Assembly (NCBI RefSeq): GCF_026340465.1
Contig: NZ_JAPEPC010000001.1
Coordinates: 2,049,501-2,113,500 of the forward strand
Direction of reading: 5' to 3'
Source: Streptomyces sp. NBC_01306
GTDB taxonomy: Bacteria; Actinomycetota; Actinomycetes; Streptomycetales; Streptomycetaceae
DNA: 64,000 bases
The position numbers and the translations under genes were made by a program. Below, piece after piece: positions 1-7,237 of the stretch; the stretch's first letter is position 1; each line of letters opens with the position of its first letter. The notes beneath the pieces are model-generated. The model searched no databases and was not told where the DNA came from. It saw only the letters and a list, made by a program, of their open reading frames with translations.

Positions 1-1094
1 GCGCAGCGGTCCGTCCCTCCCTGCGCAAGAGCAGCTCCACGCACAGCAATTACGACCCGACCCGCGACCCCTCGGCCAGCAGCGCGGTCGTGGACTGCGC
101 GGTCTACCGGGACGGCGTGCGCGAAGCGGGCAAGAAGTGCCTGACGCCGCGTGAGGCGCTGAAGCGCGCCGACGAGTCCGGCGGTTTCACCTGGATCGGT
201 CTCCATGAGCCGACCGAGGAGGAGTTCTCCGGTATCGCGGCCGAGTTCGGGCTGCACCCGCTCGCGGTCGAGGACGCCGTGCACGCACACCAGCGGCCGA
301 AGCTGGAGCGGTACGACGACACTCTCTTCACCGTCTTCAAGACCATCCACTACGTCGAGCACGCCGAACTCACCTCCACCAGCGAGGTGGTCGAGACCGG
401 CGAGGTGATGTGCTTCACCGGACGGGACTTCGTCATCACCGTCCGGCACGGCGGCCAGGGCTCGCTGCGCGCGCTGCGCCACCGGCTCCAGGAGGACACC
501 GAACTGCTCGCCAAGGGCCCGTCGGCCGTACTGCACGCCATCGCCGACCAGGTGGTCGACGGCTATCTGGCGGTCGCGTCCGCTGTGCAGGACGACATCG
601 ACGAGGTCGAGATCGATGTCTTCTCCGAGCCCGCGAAGGGGACTTCGCGCGGCACCGACGCGGGGCGCATCTACCAGCTGAAGCGTGAGGTGCTGGAGTT
701 CAAGCGGGCGGTCTCGCCGCTGCTGCGCCCGATGCAGCAGCTCAGCGAGCGGCCGATGCGGCTCGTCGACCCGGACATCCAGAAGTACTTCCGCGATGTC
801 GCCGACCACCTGGCCCGGGTCCAGGAACAGGTCGTCGGCTTCGACGACCTGCTCAACTCGATCCTCCAGGCGAACCTGGCGCAGGCGACGGTCGCGCAGA
901 ACGAGGACATGCGCAAGATCACCGCGTGGGCCGCCATCATCGCCGTGCCGACGATGATCACGGGCGTGTACGGCATGAACTTCCAGCACATGCCCGAACT
1001 CCGCTGGCGGTACGGCTACCCCATGGTGATGGTGGGGATCCTGGCCCTGTGTGTCGGCATCCACCGCACCCTGAAGCGGAACGGCTGGCTCTGA
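1..1094 (+). CDS. corA: CorA-family magnesium/cobalt transporter, 5' end cut by the window
   Basis: Membrane channel for Mg2+ (and Co2+) uptake. The reading frame is already open at base 3 (AAVRPSLRK...), so the true start lies before the window. A GTG at 90 is inside the protein. The long soluble N-terminal domain is followed by the family signature YGMNF near the C-terminus, with two closing membrane segments (WAAIIAVPTMITGVYGMNF and YPMVMVGILALCVGI) and a basic tail. About 363 residues are visible, close to the usual CorA length of around 330-370. It stands alone on the plus strand, and in mycobacteria the corA gene also bounds this conserved gene block. Family assignment is firm; metal preference is not readable from sequence. 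Confidence 0.93.
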   Translation, partial: AAVRPSLRKSSSTHSNYDPTRDPSASSAVVDCAVYRDGVREAGKKCLTPREALKRADESGGFTWIGLHEPTEEEFSGIAAEFGLHPLAVEDAVHAHQRPKLERYDDTLFTVFKTIHYVEHAELTSTSEVVETGEVMCFTGRDFVITVRHGGQGSLRALRHRLQEDTELLAKGPSAVLHAIADQVVDGYLAVASAVQDDIDEVEIDVFSEPAKGTSRGTDAGRIYQLKREVLEFKRAVSPLLRPMQQLSERPMRLVDPDIQKYFRDVADHLARVQEQVVGFDDLLNSILQANLAQATVAQNEDMRKITAWAAIIAVPTMITGVYGMNFQHMPELRWRYGYPMVMVGILALCVGIHRTLKRNGWL

Positions 1095-1139
1095 GGAGCC
1101 GCACCGTCGGCGCCTGCGCACCGCCCTTACGCTGGGCGC

Positions 1140-1649
1140 ATGACACAGACCTTCCTTGAGCGGGCCCTCGTCGAGGAGGCCACCAAGAAGTCCGGCCTCA
1201 TCTGGGTGCGGGGCAGCGGGCCGGAGCGGGCGCTCTGGCACGTCTGGCACGACGGCGCCGCGCTGCTCATCGGGGACGGCCCCGGGGAGCAGCCGCTGCC
1301 GGGGCTGGCCGACGGCGCGGCAGCCGAGGTCACGGTGCGCAGCAAGGACAAGGGCGGCCGGCTGGTCGCCTGGAGCGCGGTGACGGCGGAGCTCGCGCCC
1401 CGCTCGGACGCGTGGGAGGCGGCCGTCGCCGAGCTCAAGGGCAAGCGGCTGAACGCGCCGGACGGCGAGGCGATGGTGGAGCGCTGGGCGCGGGAGTGCC
1501 GCGTGGTGCGGCTCGTGCCGCGCGGGTCGAGCACGGAGCTGCCGGACGGATCGCTCGCCGCCGTCCCCCTGCCCACACCGGCGACGACCCGTCAGGAGAT
1601 CCCGGCGGGTCTCCCGAAGCTGCTGCTCAAGCGCAAACGCCGCCGGTGA
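1140..1649 (+). CDS. Conserved hypothetical protein, 169 aa
   Basis: I do not recognise a named domain. It is a soluble protein without a signal peptide or membrane segment, starting at ATG 1140. The sequence (SGLIWVRGSGPERALWHVWH...) has alternating short strands that recall a split beta-barrel flavin/PNPOx-like fold. The C-terminus ends in a strongly basic KLLLKRKRRR tail that could contact nucleic acid or membrane. It follows the CorA gene by 45 bp on the same strand and could be co-transcribed with it. The coding call rests on length, GC3 pattern and position; the function is unknown. Confidence 0.75.
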   Translation: MTQTFLERALVEEATKKSGLIWVRGSGPERALWHVWHDGAALLIGDGPGEQPLPGLADGAAAEVTVRSKDKGGRLVAWSAVTAELAPRSDAWEAAVAELKGKRLNAPDGEAMVERWARECRVVRLVPRGSSTELPDGSLAAVPLPTPATTRQEIPAGLPKLLLKRKRRR

Positions 1650-1765
1650 CGGGCGCGCCCCCGCGCGCGCCCTTCCGACGGCCTGGCCCGTGACGTCCTT
1701 CGCCCGGCCCCGCCACGGCCGGGACCAGGACGCCTCACGCCTCACGACTCACGGCCAGGTCCGCC

Positions 1766-2506
1766 TCACGACGTGGGCAGCTCGTGTCCGTGGTCCACGG
1801 TGTCGTCCTTGCCCGGCGCCTTCAGGGTGACGCTCCTGTTCCACTCCGTCAGCTGGAGCGCACCCGCGCCGCCCGCCCGCTCGAACCGCAGCGGGTACGG
1901 GGTCCCCTTCAGCGACACATCGAGTGTGCCGCCCTGTCCGCCGCCCCCGGTGACCTGGACCGCCGGGACACCGCCCACCTTGGTCCGGTCGCCCTTGCCC
2001 AGCGAGCCGTGCAGCCCCAGCAGCCCGTCGAGCAGCGCGTGCATGTCGGTGAACCCGCGGAACTGCCCGTAAGCGGGGTCCTGCTTCGGCACCTTGACGT
2101 ATTTGTCGTCGAGCTTGCCCGCGGCGGCGGCGCCGTCCTTGCCGTCGGTCTGCTTCCAGAAGCCCGCGCCGGCCTTCACATAGAGCACGTCACCGATCCG
2201 CAGGAGCGCGAACGTACTGCTCTTCGAGGTGACCGAGCCGGTGCCGCCGTCGGTGGTGAGCCGCATGTTCAGCTGGTACGAGCCGCCCTTGCCGATCAGC
2301 GTGCCGGCGACCCGTACCGCCTTGGCCGCGTCCGCCGCCGTGCGCGCCCTGGTCTCGATCTCCTTCGCGGAGAGCTTGCCGACGCCGTTGGTCCCCGCGT
2401 CCGGGTCGTCGCCCGAGCAGGCCGCGAGCGAGACCGCCAGAGCGGCGCACAGCGCGCCTGCCAGTCCTGCCCTGCTGGCCCGGGCGGCCGGGGGAAATGC
2501 AGCCAC
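1766..2506 (-). CDS. Secreted lipoprotein, LppX/LprAFG-like
   Basis: Exported lipoprotein of about 246 aa. The N-terminus has a hydrophobic segment (AGLAGALCAALAVSLAACS) with a lipobox Leu-Ala-Ala-Cys, so Cys is probably lipidated. The mature part (KEIETRARTAADAAKAVRVAGTL...) resembles the LppX/LprG/LprA family. Those proteins have a hydrophobic cavity for lipids or small ligands. I chose GTG 2506 because GAGAGG lies 8 bases upstream; a GTG at 2512 is too close to it. The open frame extends far upstream only as an antisense shadow of the MgtE-like gene. It is divergent from the MgtE-N/CBS gene. Ligand unknown. Confidence 0.82.
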   Translation of the reverse strand: MAAFPPAARASRAGLAGALCAALAVSLAACSGDDPDAGTNGVGKLSAKEIETRARTAADAAKAVRVAGTLIGKGGSYQLNMRLTTDGGTGSVTSKSSTFALLRIGDVLYVKAGAGFWKQTDGKDGAAAAGKLDDKYVKVPKQDPAYGQFRGFTDMHALLDGLLGLHGSLGKGDRTKVGGVPAVQVTGGGGQGGTLDVSLKGTPYPLRFERAGGAGALQLTEWNRSVTLKAPGKDDTVDHGHELPTS

Positions 2507-2701
2507 GTGCACTGCCTCTCTTACGAGTGTCCTCACCAGGAGACCGCAGCGTACCCGGGTCCGCCGCCTCCACCGGAACAGAGCCATCCGGACCCGCTGC
2601 CGGGGCGGCCCGGAGCAGGACGGGCTAACGTGAGGTCCGGACAAGGCGCCGCAACGGCAGCGAAACGGGCACCGTACGGAGCGTACGAAGAGGAGGCGCG
2701 G

Positions 2702-4072
2702 ATGGCGGCAGGCGTCCCCCGGATCTTCGTCTCGCACCTCGCCGGAGTCTCCGTCTTCGACCCGAACGGCGACCAGGTCGGCCGGGTGCGCGACCTCGTC
2801 GCGATGCTGCGCGTCGGCACCCGCCCGCCGCGGCTGCTCGGACTGGTCGTCGAGGTGGTCGGCCGCCGCCGGATCTTCCTGCCGATGACCCGGGTCACCG
2901 GTATCGAGTCGGGACAGGTCATCACCACCGGCGTGGTCAATGTGCGCCGCTTCGAACAGCGCCCCACCGAGCGGCTGGTCCTCGGCGAGCTGCTCGACCG
3001 GCGGGTGCGGCTGACCGGGACGGACGAGCAGGTGACCGTCCTCGACGTGTCCGTGCAGCAGCTCCCGGCCCGCCGCGACTGGGAGATCGACAAGGTCTTC
3101 GTACGGAAGGGGAAGGCCGGCGCACTGCGGCGCAAGGGCGAGACCCTGACCGTCGAGTGGTCCGGCGTCACCGGCTTCTCCCTGGAGGAGGAGGGGCAGG
3201 GCGCGGAGAGCCTGGTCGCCACCTTCGAGGAGCTGCGCCCGGCCGACCTCGCCAATGTGATGCACCACCTCTCGCCCAAGCGCCGGGCGGAGGTGGCCGC
3301 CGCCCTCGACGACGACCGGCTCGCCGACGTACTGGAGGAGCTGCCCGAGGACGACCAGGTGGAGATCCTCGGCAAGCTCCAGGAGGAGCGCGCCGCCGAC
3401 GTGCTGGAGGCGATGGACCCGGACGACGCCGCCGACCTGCTGAGCGAGCTGCCCGAGGAGGACAAGGAGCGGCTGCTGACGCTGATGCGGCCGGACGACG
3501 CGGCCGATGTGCGGCGGCTGCTCTCCTACGAGGAGCGGACCGCGGGCGGTCTGATGACGACCGAGCCGATCGTGCTGCGCCCGGACGCGACGATCGCCGA
3601 CGCGCTGGCCCGCGTACGCAAGGAGGACCTCTCCCCCGCGCTGGCCGCGCAGGTGTACGTGTGCAGGCCGCCGGACGAGACGCCGACGGGCAAGTACCTG
3701 GGCGCGGTGCACTTCCAGCGGCTGCTGCGCGATCCGCCGTTCACCCTGGTCGGCGCGATCGTCGACAGCGACCTGCCGCCGCTGCCGCCACAGGCCACAC
3801 TGCCGGTGCTGACCAGCTATCTCGCCGCGTACAACCTGCTCGCGGCGCCCGTCGTGGATGAGAGCGGCTCGCTGCTCGGGGTGGTCACCGTCGACGACGT
3901 GCTCGACCACCTGCTGCCGAGCGACTGGCGCGAGACCGACTTCCACCAGGATTCCGGGGTGCCCGACGACCGGCCGGTGGAGGACGACCGGCCGGTGGAG
4001 GACGACCGCCCGGCCGAGGACGACCGCCCGGCCGAGGACGACCGCCCGGCGGAGGCCGCCGATGACCGCTGA
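2702..4072 (+). CDS. PRC-barrel / MgtE N-terminal / CBS domain protein without transport domain
   Basis: Soluble 456-aa protein. Residues 5-80 look like a PRC-barrel (FVSHLAGVSVFDPNGDQVGRVRDLV). About 169-285 is the MgtE N superhelical repeat (ADLANVMHHLSPKRR, EELPEDDQVEILGKL, DPDDAADLLSELP). About 285-420 is a CBS pair (AGGLMTTEPIVLRP, DESGSLLGVVTVDDVLDHL). In true MgtE channels these are the cytosolic Mg2+-sensing parts, but the five-helix membrane domain is absent. The C-terminus is a five-fold repeat of DDRPxE. The start ATG 2702 follows GAGGAGGCGCGG. It overlaps the next gene (DUF1003) by 11 bp, so the two are probably translated together. It may act as a Mg2+ or nucleotide sensor; that is inference. 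Confidence 0.87.
   Translation: MAAGVPRIFVSHLAGVSVFDPNGDQVGRVRDLVAMLRVGTRPPRLLGLVVEVVGRRRIFLPMTRVTGIESGQVITTGVVNVRRFEQRPTERLVLGELLDRRVRLTGTDEQVTVLDVSVQQLPARRDWEIDKVFVRKGKAGALRRKGETLTVEWSGVTGFSLEEEGQGAESLVATFEELRPADLANVMHHLSPKRRAEVAAALDDDRLADVLEELPEDDQVEILGKLQEERAADVLEAMDPDDAADLLSELPEEDKERLLTLMRPDDAADVRRLLSYEERTAGGLMTTEPIVLRPDATIADALARVRKEDLSPALAAQVYVCRPPDETPTGKYLGAVHFQRLLRDPPFTLVGAIVDSDLPPLPPQATLPVLTSYLAAYNLLAAPVVDESGSLLGVVTVDDVLDHLLPSDWRETDFHQDSGVPDDRPVEDDRPVEDDRPAEDDRPAEDDRPAEAADDR
3965..4054 (+). repeat. Five tandem 18-bp units coding for the DDRPxE tail
   Basis: Units of gacgaccggccggtggag (two identical) and gacgaccgcccggccgag (two identical, then one with a single change) run head to tail in frame at the end of the MgtE-N/CBS gene. 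They encode DDRPVE, DDRPVE, DDRPAE, DDRPAE, DDRPAE. The exact copies suggest recent slippage. Confidence 0.95.
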
Positions 4073-4580
4073 GCCGACGTCCAGGGGACGTCTCGACCAG
4101 CCGCTGCAACCGAAGCGGCGCTGGCTGCCGGAGTACGACCCGGAGTCCTTCGGGCGGACATCGGAGCGGGTCGCGCGGTTCCTGGGGACCGGGCGGTTCA
4201 TCGTCTGGATGACGGTCGTCATCGTCATCTGGGTGGTGTGGAACACCTGGGCGCCGCACGCGCTGCGCTTCGACCCGTTCCCCTTCATCTTCCTGACCCT
4301 GGTGCTCTCGCTCCAGGCGTCGTACGCGGCCCCGCTGATCCTCCTCGCGCAGAACCGCCAGGACGACAGGGACCGGGTCAATCTGGAGCAGGACCGCAAC
4401 CAGAACGAACGGTCCATCGCCGACACCGAGTACCTCACCCGGGAGATCGCCGCGCTCCGGATGGGCCTGGGCGAGGTCGCCACCCGTGACTGGATCCGGT
4501 CCGAACTCCAGGACCTGGTGAAGGACATGGCGGAGCGGCGTCAGATATTCCCGCGGGAAAGTGACGAAGCCGACCACTGA
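4062..4580 (+). CDS. DUF1003 membrane protein
   Basis: 172-aa protein of the DUF1003 family. Two membrane segments follow each other (FIVWMTVVIVIWVVWNTW and FIFLTLVLSLQASYAAPLIL), separated by the family-typical LRFDPFPFI loop. After them comes a charged cytosolic part with the conserved NRQDDRDR and a predicted coiled coil (EQDRNQNERSIADTEYLTREIAALR). The start ATG 4062 lies inside the end of the MgtE-N/CBS gene (11-bp overlap). This matches the pairing of the two families in actinobacteria and suggests one functional unit at the membrane. The molecular role of the family is not established. Confidence 0.88.
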   Translation: MTAEPTSRGRLDQPLQPKRRWLPEYDPESFGRTSERVARFLGTGRFIVWMTVVIVIWVVWNTWAPHALRFDPFPFIFLTLVLSLQASYAAPLILLAQNRQDDRDRVNLEQDRNQNERSIADTEYLTREIAALRMGLGEVATRDWIRSELQDLVKDMAERRQIFPRESDEADH

Positions 4581-4623
4581 CCGCTCTTTCCCGGGTCCGC
4601 TGTCGGCGCCGTACCATCGACGC

Positions 4624-5757
4624 ATGGCTATGGAAGACGCGGTGCGTGAAGCACTGGCGACAGTGAACGACCCCGAGATCCACCGTCCGATCACCGAACT
4701 CGGCATGGTCAAATCGGTCGACATCGGAGCGGACGGGGCGGTCGCTGTCACGGTCTACCTCACCGTCTCCGGCTGCCCGATGCGCGAGACCATCACCACC
4801 AACGTCACCGACGCGGTCGCCCGTGTCGAGGGTGTGACAGCGGTCAGCGTCGAGCTGGACGTGATGAGCGACGAGCAGCGCAAGGAGCTCGCGACCTCGC
4901 TGCGCGGCGGCACAGCGGAGCGCGAGGTGCCCTTCGCCAAGCCCGGCTCGCTGACCCGGGTGTACGCGGTCGCGTCCGGGAAGGGCGGCGTCGGCAAGTC
5001 GTCGGTGACGGTCAACCTGGCCGCCGCGCTGGCCGCCGACGGCCTGAAGGTCGGCGTGGTCGACGCGGACATCTACGGACACAGCGTGCCGCGGATGCTC
5101 GGTGCGGACGGCCGGCCGACCCAGGTCGAGAACATGATCATGCCGCCGTCGGCGCACGGCGTGAAGGTCATCTCGATCGGCATGTTCACCCCGGGCAACG
5201 CCCCGGTGGTGTGGCGCGGGCCGATGCTGCACCGCGCGCTCCAGCAGTTCCTGGCGGACGTCTACTGGGGCGACCTCGACGTGCTCCTGCTCGACCTGCC
5301 GCCGGGCACCGGCGACATCGCGATCTCGGTGGCGCAGCTCGTGCCGAACGCCGAGATCCTGGTGGTCACCACCCCGCAGCAGGCCGCGGCCGAGGTGGCG
5401 GAGCGGGCCGGCTCCATCGCCGTGCAGACGCACCAGAAGATCGTCGGTGTCGTCGAGAACATGTCGGGCCTGCCCTGCCCGCACTGCGACGAGATGGTCG
5501 ACGTCTTCGGTACGGGCGGCGGGCAGAAGGTCGCCGACGGCCTGACGAAGACCACCGGGGCGACCGTGCCGGTGCTCGGCTCCATCCCGATCGACGTACG
5601 GCTGCGCGAGGGCGGCGACGAGGGCAAGCCCGTCGTGCTGACCGACCCCGACTCCCCGGCGGGCACCGCGCTGCGCGAGATCGCCAACAAGCTGAGCAGC
5701 CGCCAGCGGGGTCTGGCGGGCATGTCGCTCGGGGTCACCCCGCGCAACAAGTTCTAG
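4624..5757 (+). CDS. mrp: Mrp/ApbC (NBP35-type) P-loop ATPase, iron-sulfur cluster carrier
   Basis: 377-aa cytosolic ATPase that holds and delivers Fe-S clusters to apo-proteins. Residues 5-85 are a MIP18/DUF59 domain (ALATVNDPEIHRPITELGMV). A deviant Walker A, GKGGVGKSS, follows at about 119-127, then the DADIYGHS switch. The C-terminal CPHC motif (C285 and C288) provides the cluster-bridging cysteines. The start ATG 4624 is 43 bp after the DUF1003 gene on the same strand. A strong terminator hairpin follows. Mycobacteria have mrp in the same neighbourhood. Confidence 0.95.
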   Translation: MAMEDAVREALATVNDPEIHRPITELGMVKSVDIGADGAVAVTVYLTVSGCPMRETITTNVTDAVARVEGVTAVSVELDVMSDEQRKELATSLRGGTAEREVPFAKPGSLTRVYAVASGKGGVGKSSVTVNLAAALAADGLKVGVVDADIYGHSVPRMLGADGRPTQVENMIMPPSAHGVKVISIGMFTPGNAPVVWRGPMLHRALQQFLADVYWGDLDVLLLDLPPGTGDIAISVAQLVPNAEILVVTTPQQAAAEVAERAGSIAVQTHQKIVGVVENMSGLPCPHCDEMVDVFGTGGGQKVADGLTKTTGATVPVLGSIPIDVRLREGGDEGKPVVLTDPDSPAGTALREIANKLSSRQRGLAGMSLGVTPRNKF

Positions 5758-5786
5758 GTCCTGTCCGGCCGAAGGGGACACACACG

Positions 5787-5829
5787 CACACCCGGGGGCG
5801 GTCCGCTTCGGCGGCCGCCCCCGGGTGTG
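5787..5829. terminator. Hairpin terminator after mrp
   Basis: A perfect 14-bp stem (cacacccgggggcg paired with cgcccccgggtgtg) encloses a 15-nt loop, 30 bp after the mrp stop. There is no clear T-run, as is common in Streptomyces. It could serve both strands, since the next gene converges. Confidence 0.85.
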
Positions 5830-5863
5830 TTCCGCAGTCGCGGTGTACGGCCGGCTGTGGTGC

Positions 5864-5928
5864 GGTTCTGTCTCTTGTCCGGTCTGTCTCTTGTCCGGTC
5901 TGTCTCGTGTCCGGTCTGTCTCTTGTCC
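5864..5928. repeat. Four tandem copies of a 16-bp unit
   Basis: The unit ggtctgtctcttgtcc occurs at 5881-5896, 5897-5912 (one base different) and 5913-5928. A first copy with one extra T lies at 5864-5880. It is between two convergent genes and has no obvious coding or protein-binding role. It has no spacers, so it is not a CRISPR array. Confidence 0.95.
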
Positions 5929-5943
5929 GGGCCCGCTGTCACG

Positions 5944-6555
5944 TCACACGTACGTGGTGATGTCCTTGACCACGGCGAAGCCCAGCCCGTACGCGCTCAT
6001 CCCGCGCCCGTACGCCCCCAGGTGGACCCCGGTCTCGGTGGCCCCGGCCAGCACCCAGCCGAACTCGGTCTCGCGGTAGGCGAACGGCGTCGGCACCCCG
6101 TCCACCGGCAGCGTCAGCTCCGACCACTCCGGGCCGGACAGGTCGTCCGCCAGCTCGAACGCGGCCTCGGTCTGCTGGTCGAGCCAGTCGTCGCGCAGGG
6201 AGTGGTCCAGCTGCGCGGGCCAGGTGCAGGCCAGCAGGCCGGAGCCCGCGAGCCAGGCCGCGGAGGAGACCGTGGTGGCCTCCAGCACGCCCGTACCGTC
6301 CCCGCTGCGCCGCACGGGGCTGGACGCGATGGTCACGACTGCCGCGAAGTGTTCCTTGTCCGGTTGTGCGTCCGGTCTGACAGCCGGCTCGTCACCGTGC
6401 CCAAGGGAGCCGTGCTGGACCGCGCCGTCCGCCGCGACGCCCACCTGCATCAGCCGCCGCGGGCCGGTGAACGCCTCGTCCAGTCCGTACCAGGAAAAGG
6501 GCGCCCTCAGATAGTCGTCGACCGCGTGGGTCCCTGTCCGACTCGTCGTCTCCAT
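5944..6555 (-). CDS. Conserved hypothetical protein, 203 aa
   Basis: Soluble protein with no signal or membrane segment and no domain I can name. The sequence (DDYLRAPFSWYGLDEAFTGPRRLMQVGVAADG...) looks like one compact globular domain rich in Trp and Gly. The ATG start at 6555 is preceded by GAGGAGG nine bases upstream, so the start is well supported. It lies downstream of tatB on the same strand with an 82-bp gap. Function unknown. Confidence 0.78.
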   Translation of the reverse strand: METTSRTGTHAVDDYLRAPFSWYGLDEAFTGPRRLMQVGVAADGAVQHGSLGHGDEPAVRPDAQPDKEHFAAVVTIASSPVRRSGDGTGVLEATTVSSAAWLAGSGLLACTWPAQLDHSLRDDWLDQQTEAAFELADDLSGPEWSELTLPVDGVPTPFAYRETEFGWVLAGATETGVHLGAYGRGMSAYGLGFAVVKDITTYV

Positions 6556-6637
6556 GTGCCGGCCGCCTCCTCGATCCTCAGCGTCCGAAGCGGCCCACCC
6601 CCACGGGCGCCCTCACTGCCGGACAGATGGAGAATAC

Positions 6638-7135
6638 TCAGGTGGCGTCGGCGTCGAACGGCGGACGCACTTCGGTGTCGACCGTCACACTCTTCTTCTG
6701 CAGGTCAGGGCCGCTCTTCTTCAGCAGGTCCGGGCCTGTCGATGAGCCATTGGCACTACTCGGGGCGATCTCGGCCGCGGTCTCCGTGTCACTCCCGTCG
6801 GCGATCGACCTGCCGTTCACCACGTCGGTGATCTCGGAGATCTCCTTCTTCAGGTCGAAGCTGCTGCGGATCTCCTTGAGCCCGAGCTCATCACTGCCGT
6901 CCATGAGCTGCTTGCGCACGAACGTCTTGGGGTTCAGGTCCTCGAACTCGAAGTCCTTGAACTCGGGGCCGAGTTCGGTGCGGATGTCCTCCTTGGCGCT
7001 CTCGGAGAACTCGCGGATCTTCCGGATCGTACGAGTGACGTCCTGGATGACCTTCGGCAGCTTGTCCGGGCCGAAAACAATCACGGCGAGGACCACGAGC
7101 GTCACGATCTCAAGGGGGCCTACGTCATTGAACAC
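6638..7135 (-). CDS. tatB: Sec-independent translocase subunit TatB
   Basis: 165-aa component of the twin-arginine translocon, which carries folded proteins across the membrane. A single N-terminal membrane helix (PLEIVTLVVLAVIVFGPDKLP) ends in the conserved FGPDKLP hinge. An amphipathic helix and a long charged, disordered tail follow, as is usual for TatB. The start is GTG 7135 with GGAG five to six bases before it. It follows the HtrA protease gene, and the order sigma factor, anti-sigma, HtrA, TatB is the same as sigE-rseA-htrA-tatB of mycobacteria. Confidence 0.93.
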   Translation of the reverse strand: MFNDVGPLEIVTLVVLAVIVFGPDKLPKVIQDVTRTIRKIREFSESAKEDIRTELGPEFKDFEFEDLNPKTFVRKQLMDGSDELGLKEIRSSFDLKKEISEITDVVNGRSIADGSDTETAAEIAPSSANGSSTGPDLLKKSGPDLQKKSVTVDTEVRPPFDADAT

Positions 7136-7165
7136 TTTTGCTCCTGGTGTTCTCCGCGGCCCGCA

Positions 7166-7192
7166 GGTCGGGGTGTGGTCCGGGCCCCGACC
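7166..7192. terminator. Hairpin between htrA and tatB
   Basis: An 8-bp stem (ggtcgggg with ccccgacc) has an 11-nt loop. It sits just after the htrA stop codon on the minus strand and before the tatB start, so it may partly separate the two transcripts. Confidence 0.55.
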
Positions 7193-7237
7193 ACGGTACC
7201 CGGCGAATATGTCCGGACGGTACCTTCCGCCGGTCTT

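Noticed and set aside
2507..4528. Upstream part of a 920-codon minus-strand open frame
   Set aside because: It is antisense to the MgtE-N/CBS and DUF1003 genes; the real lipoprotein starts at 2506 with its own ribosome site and signal peptide.
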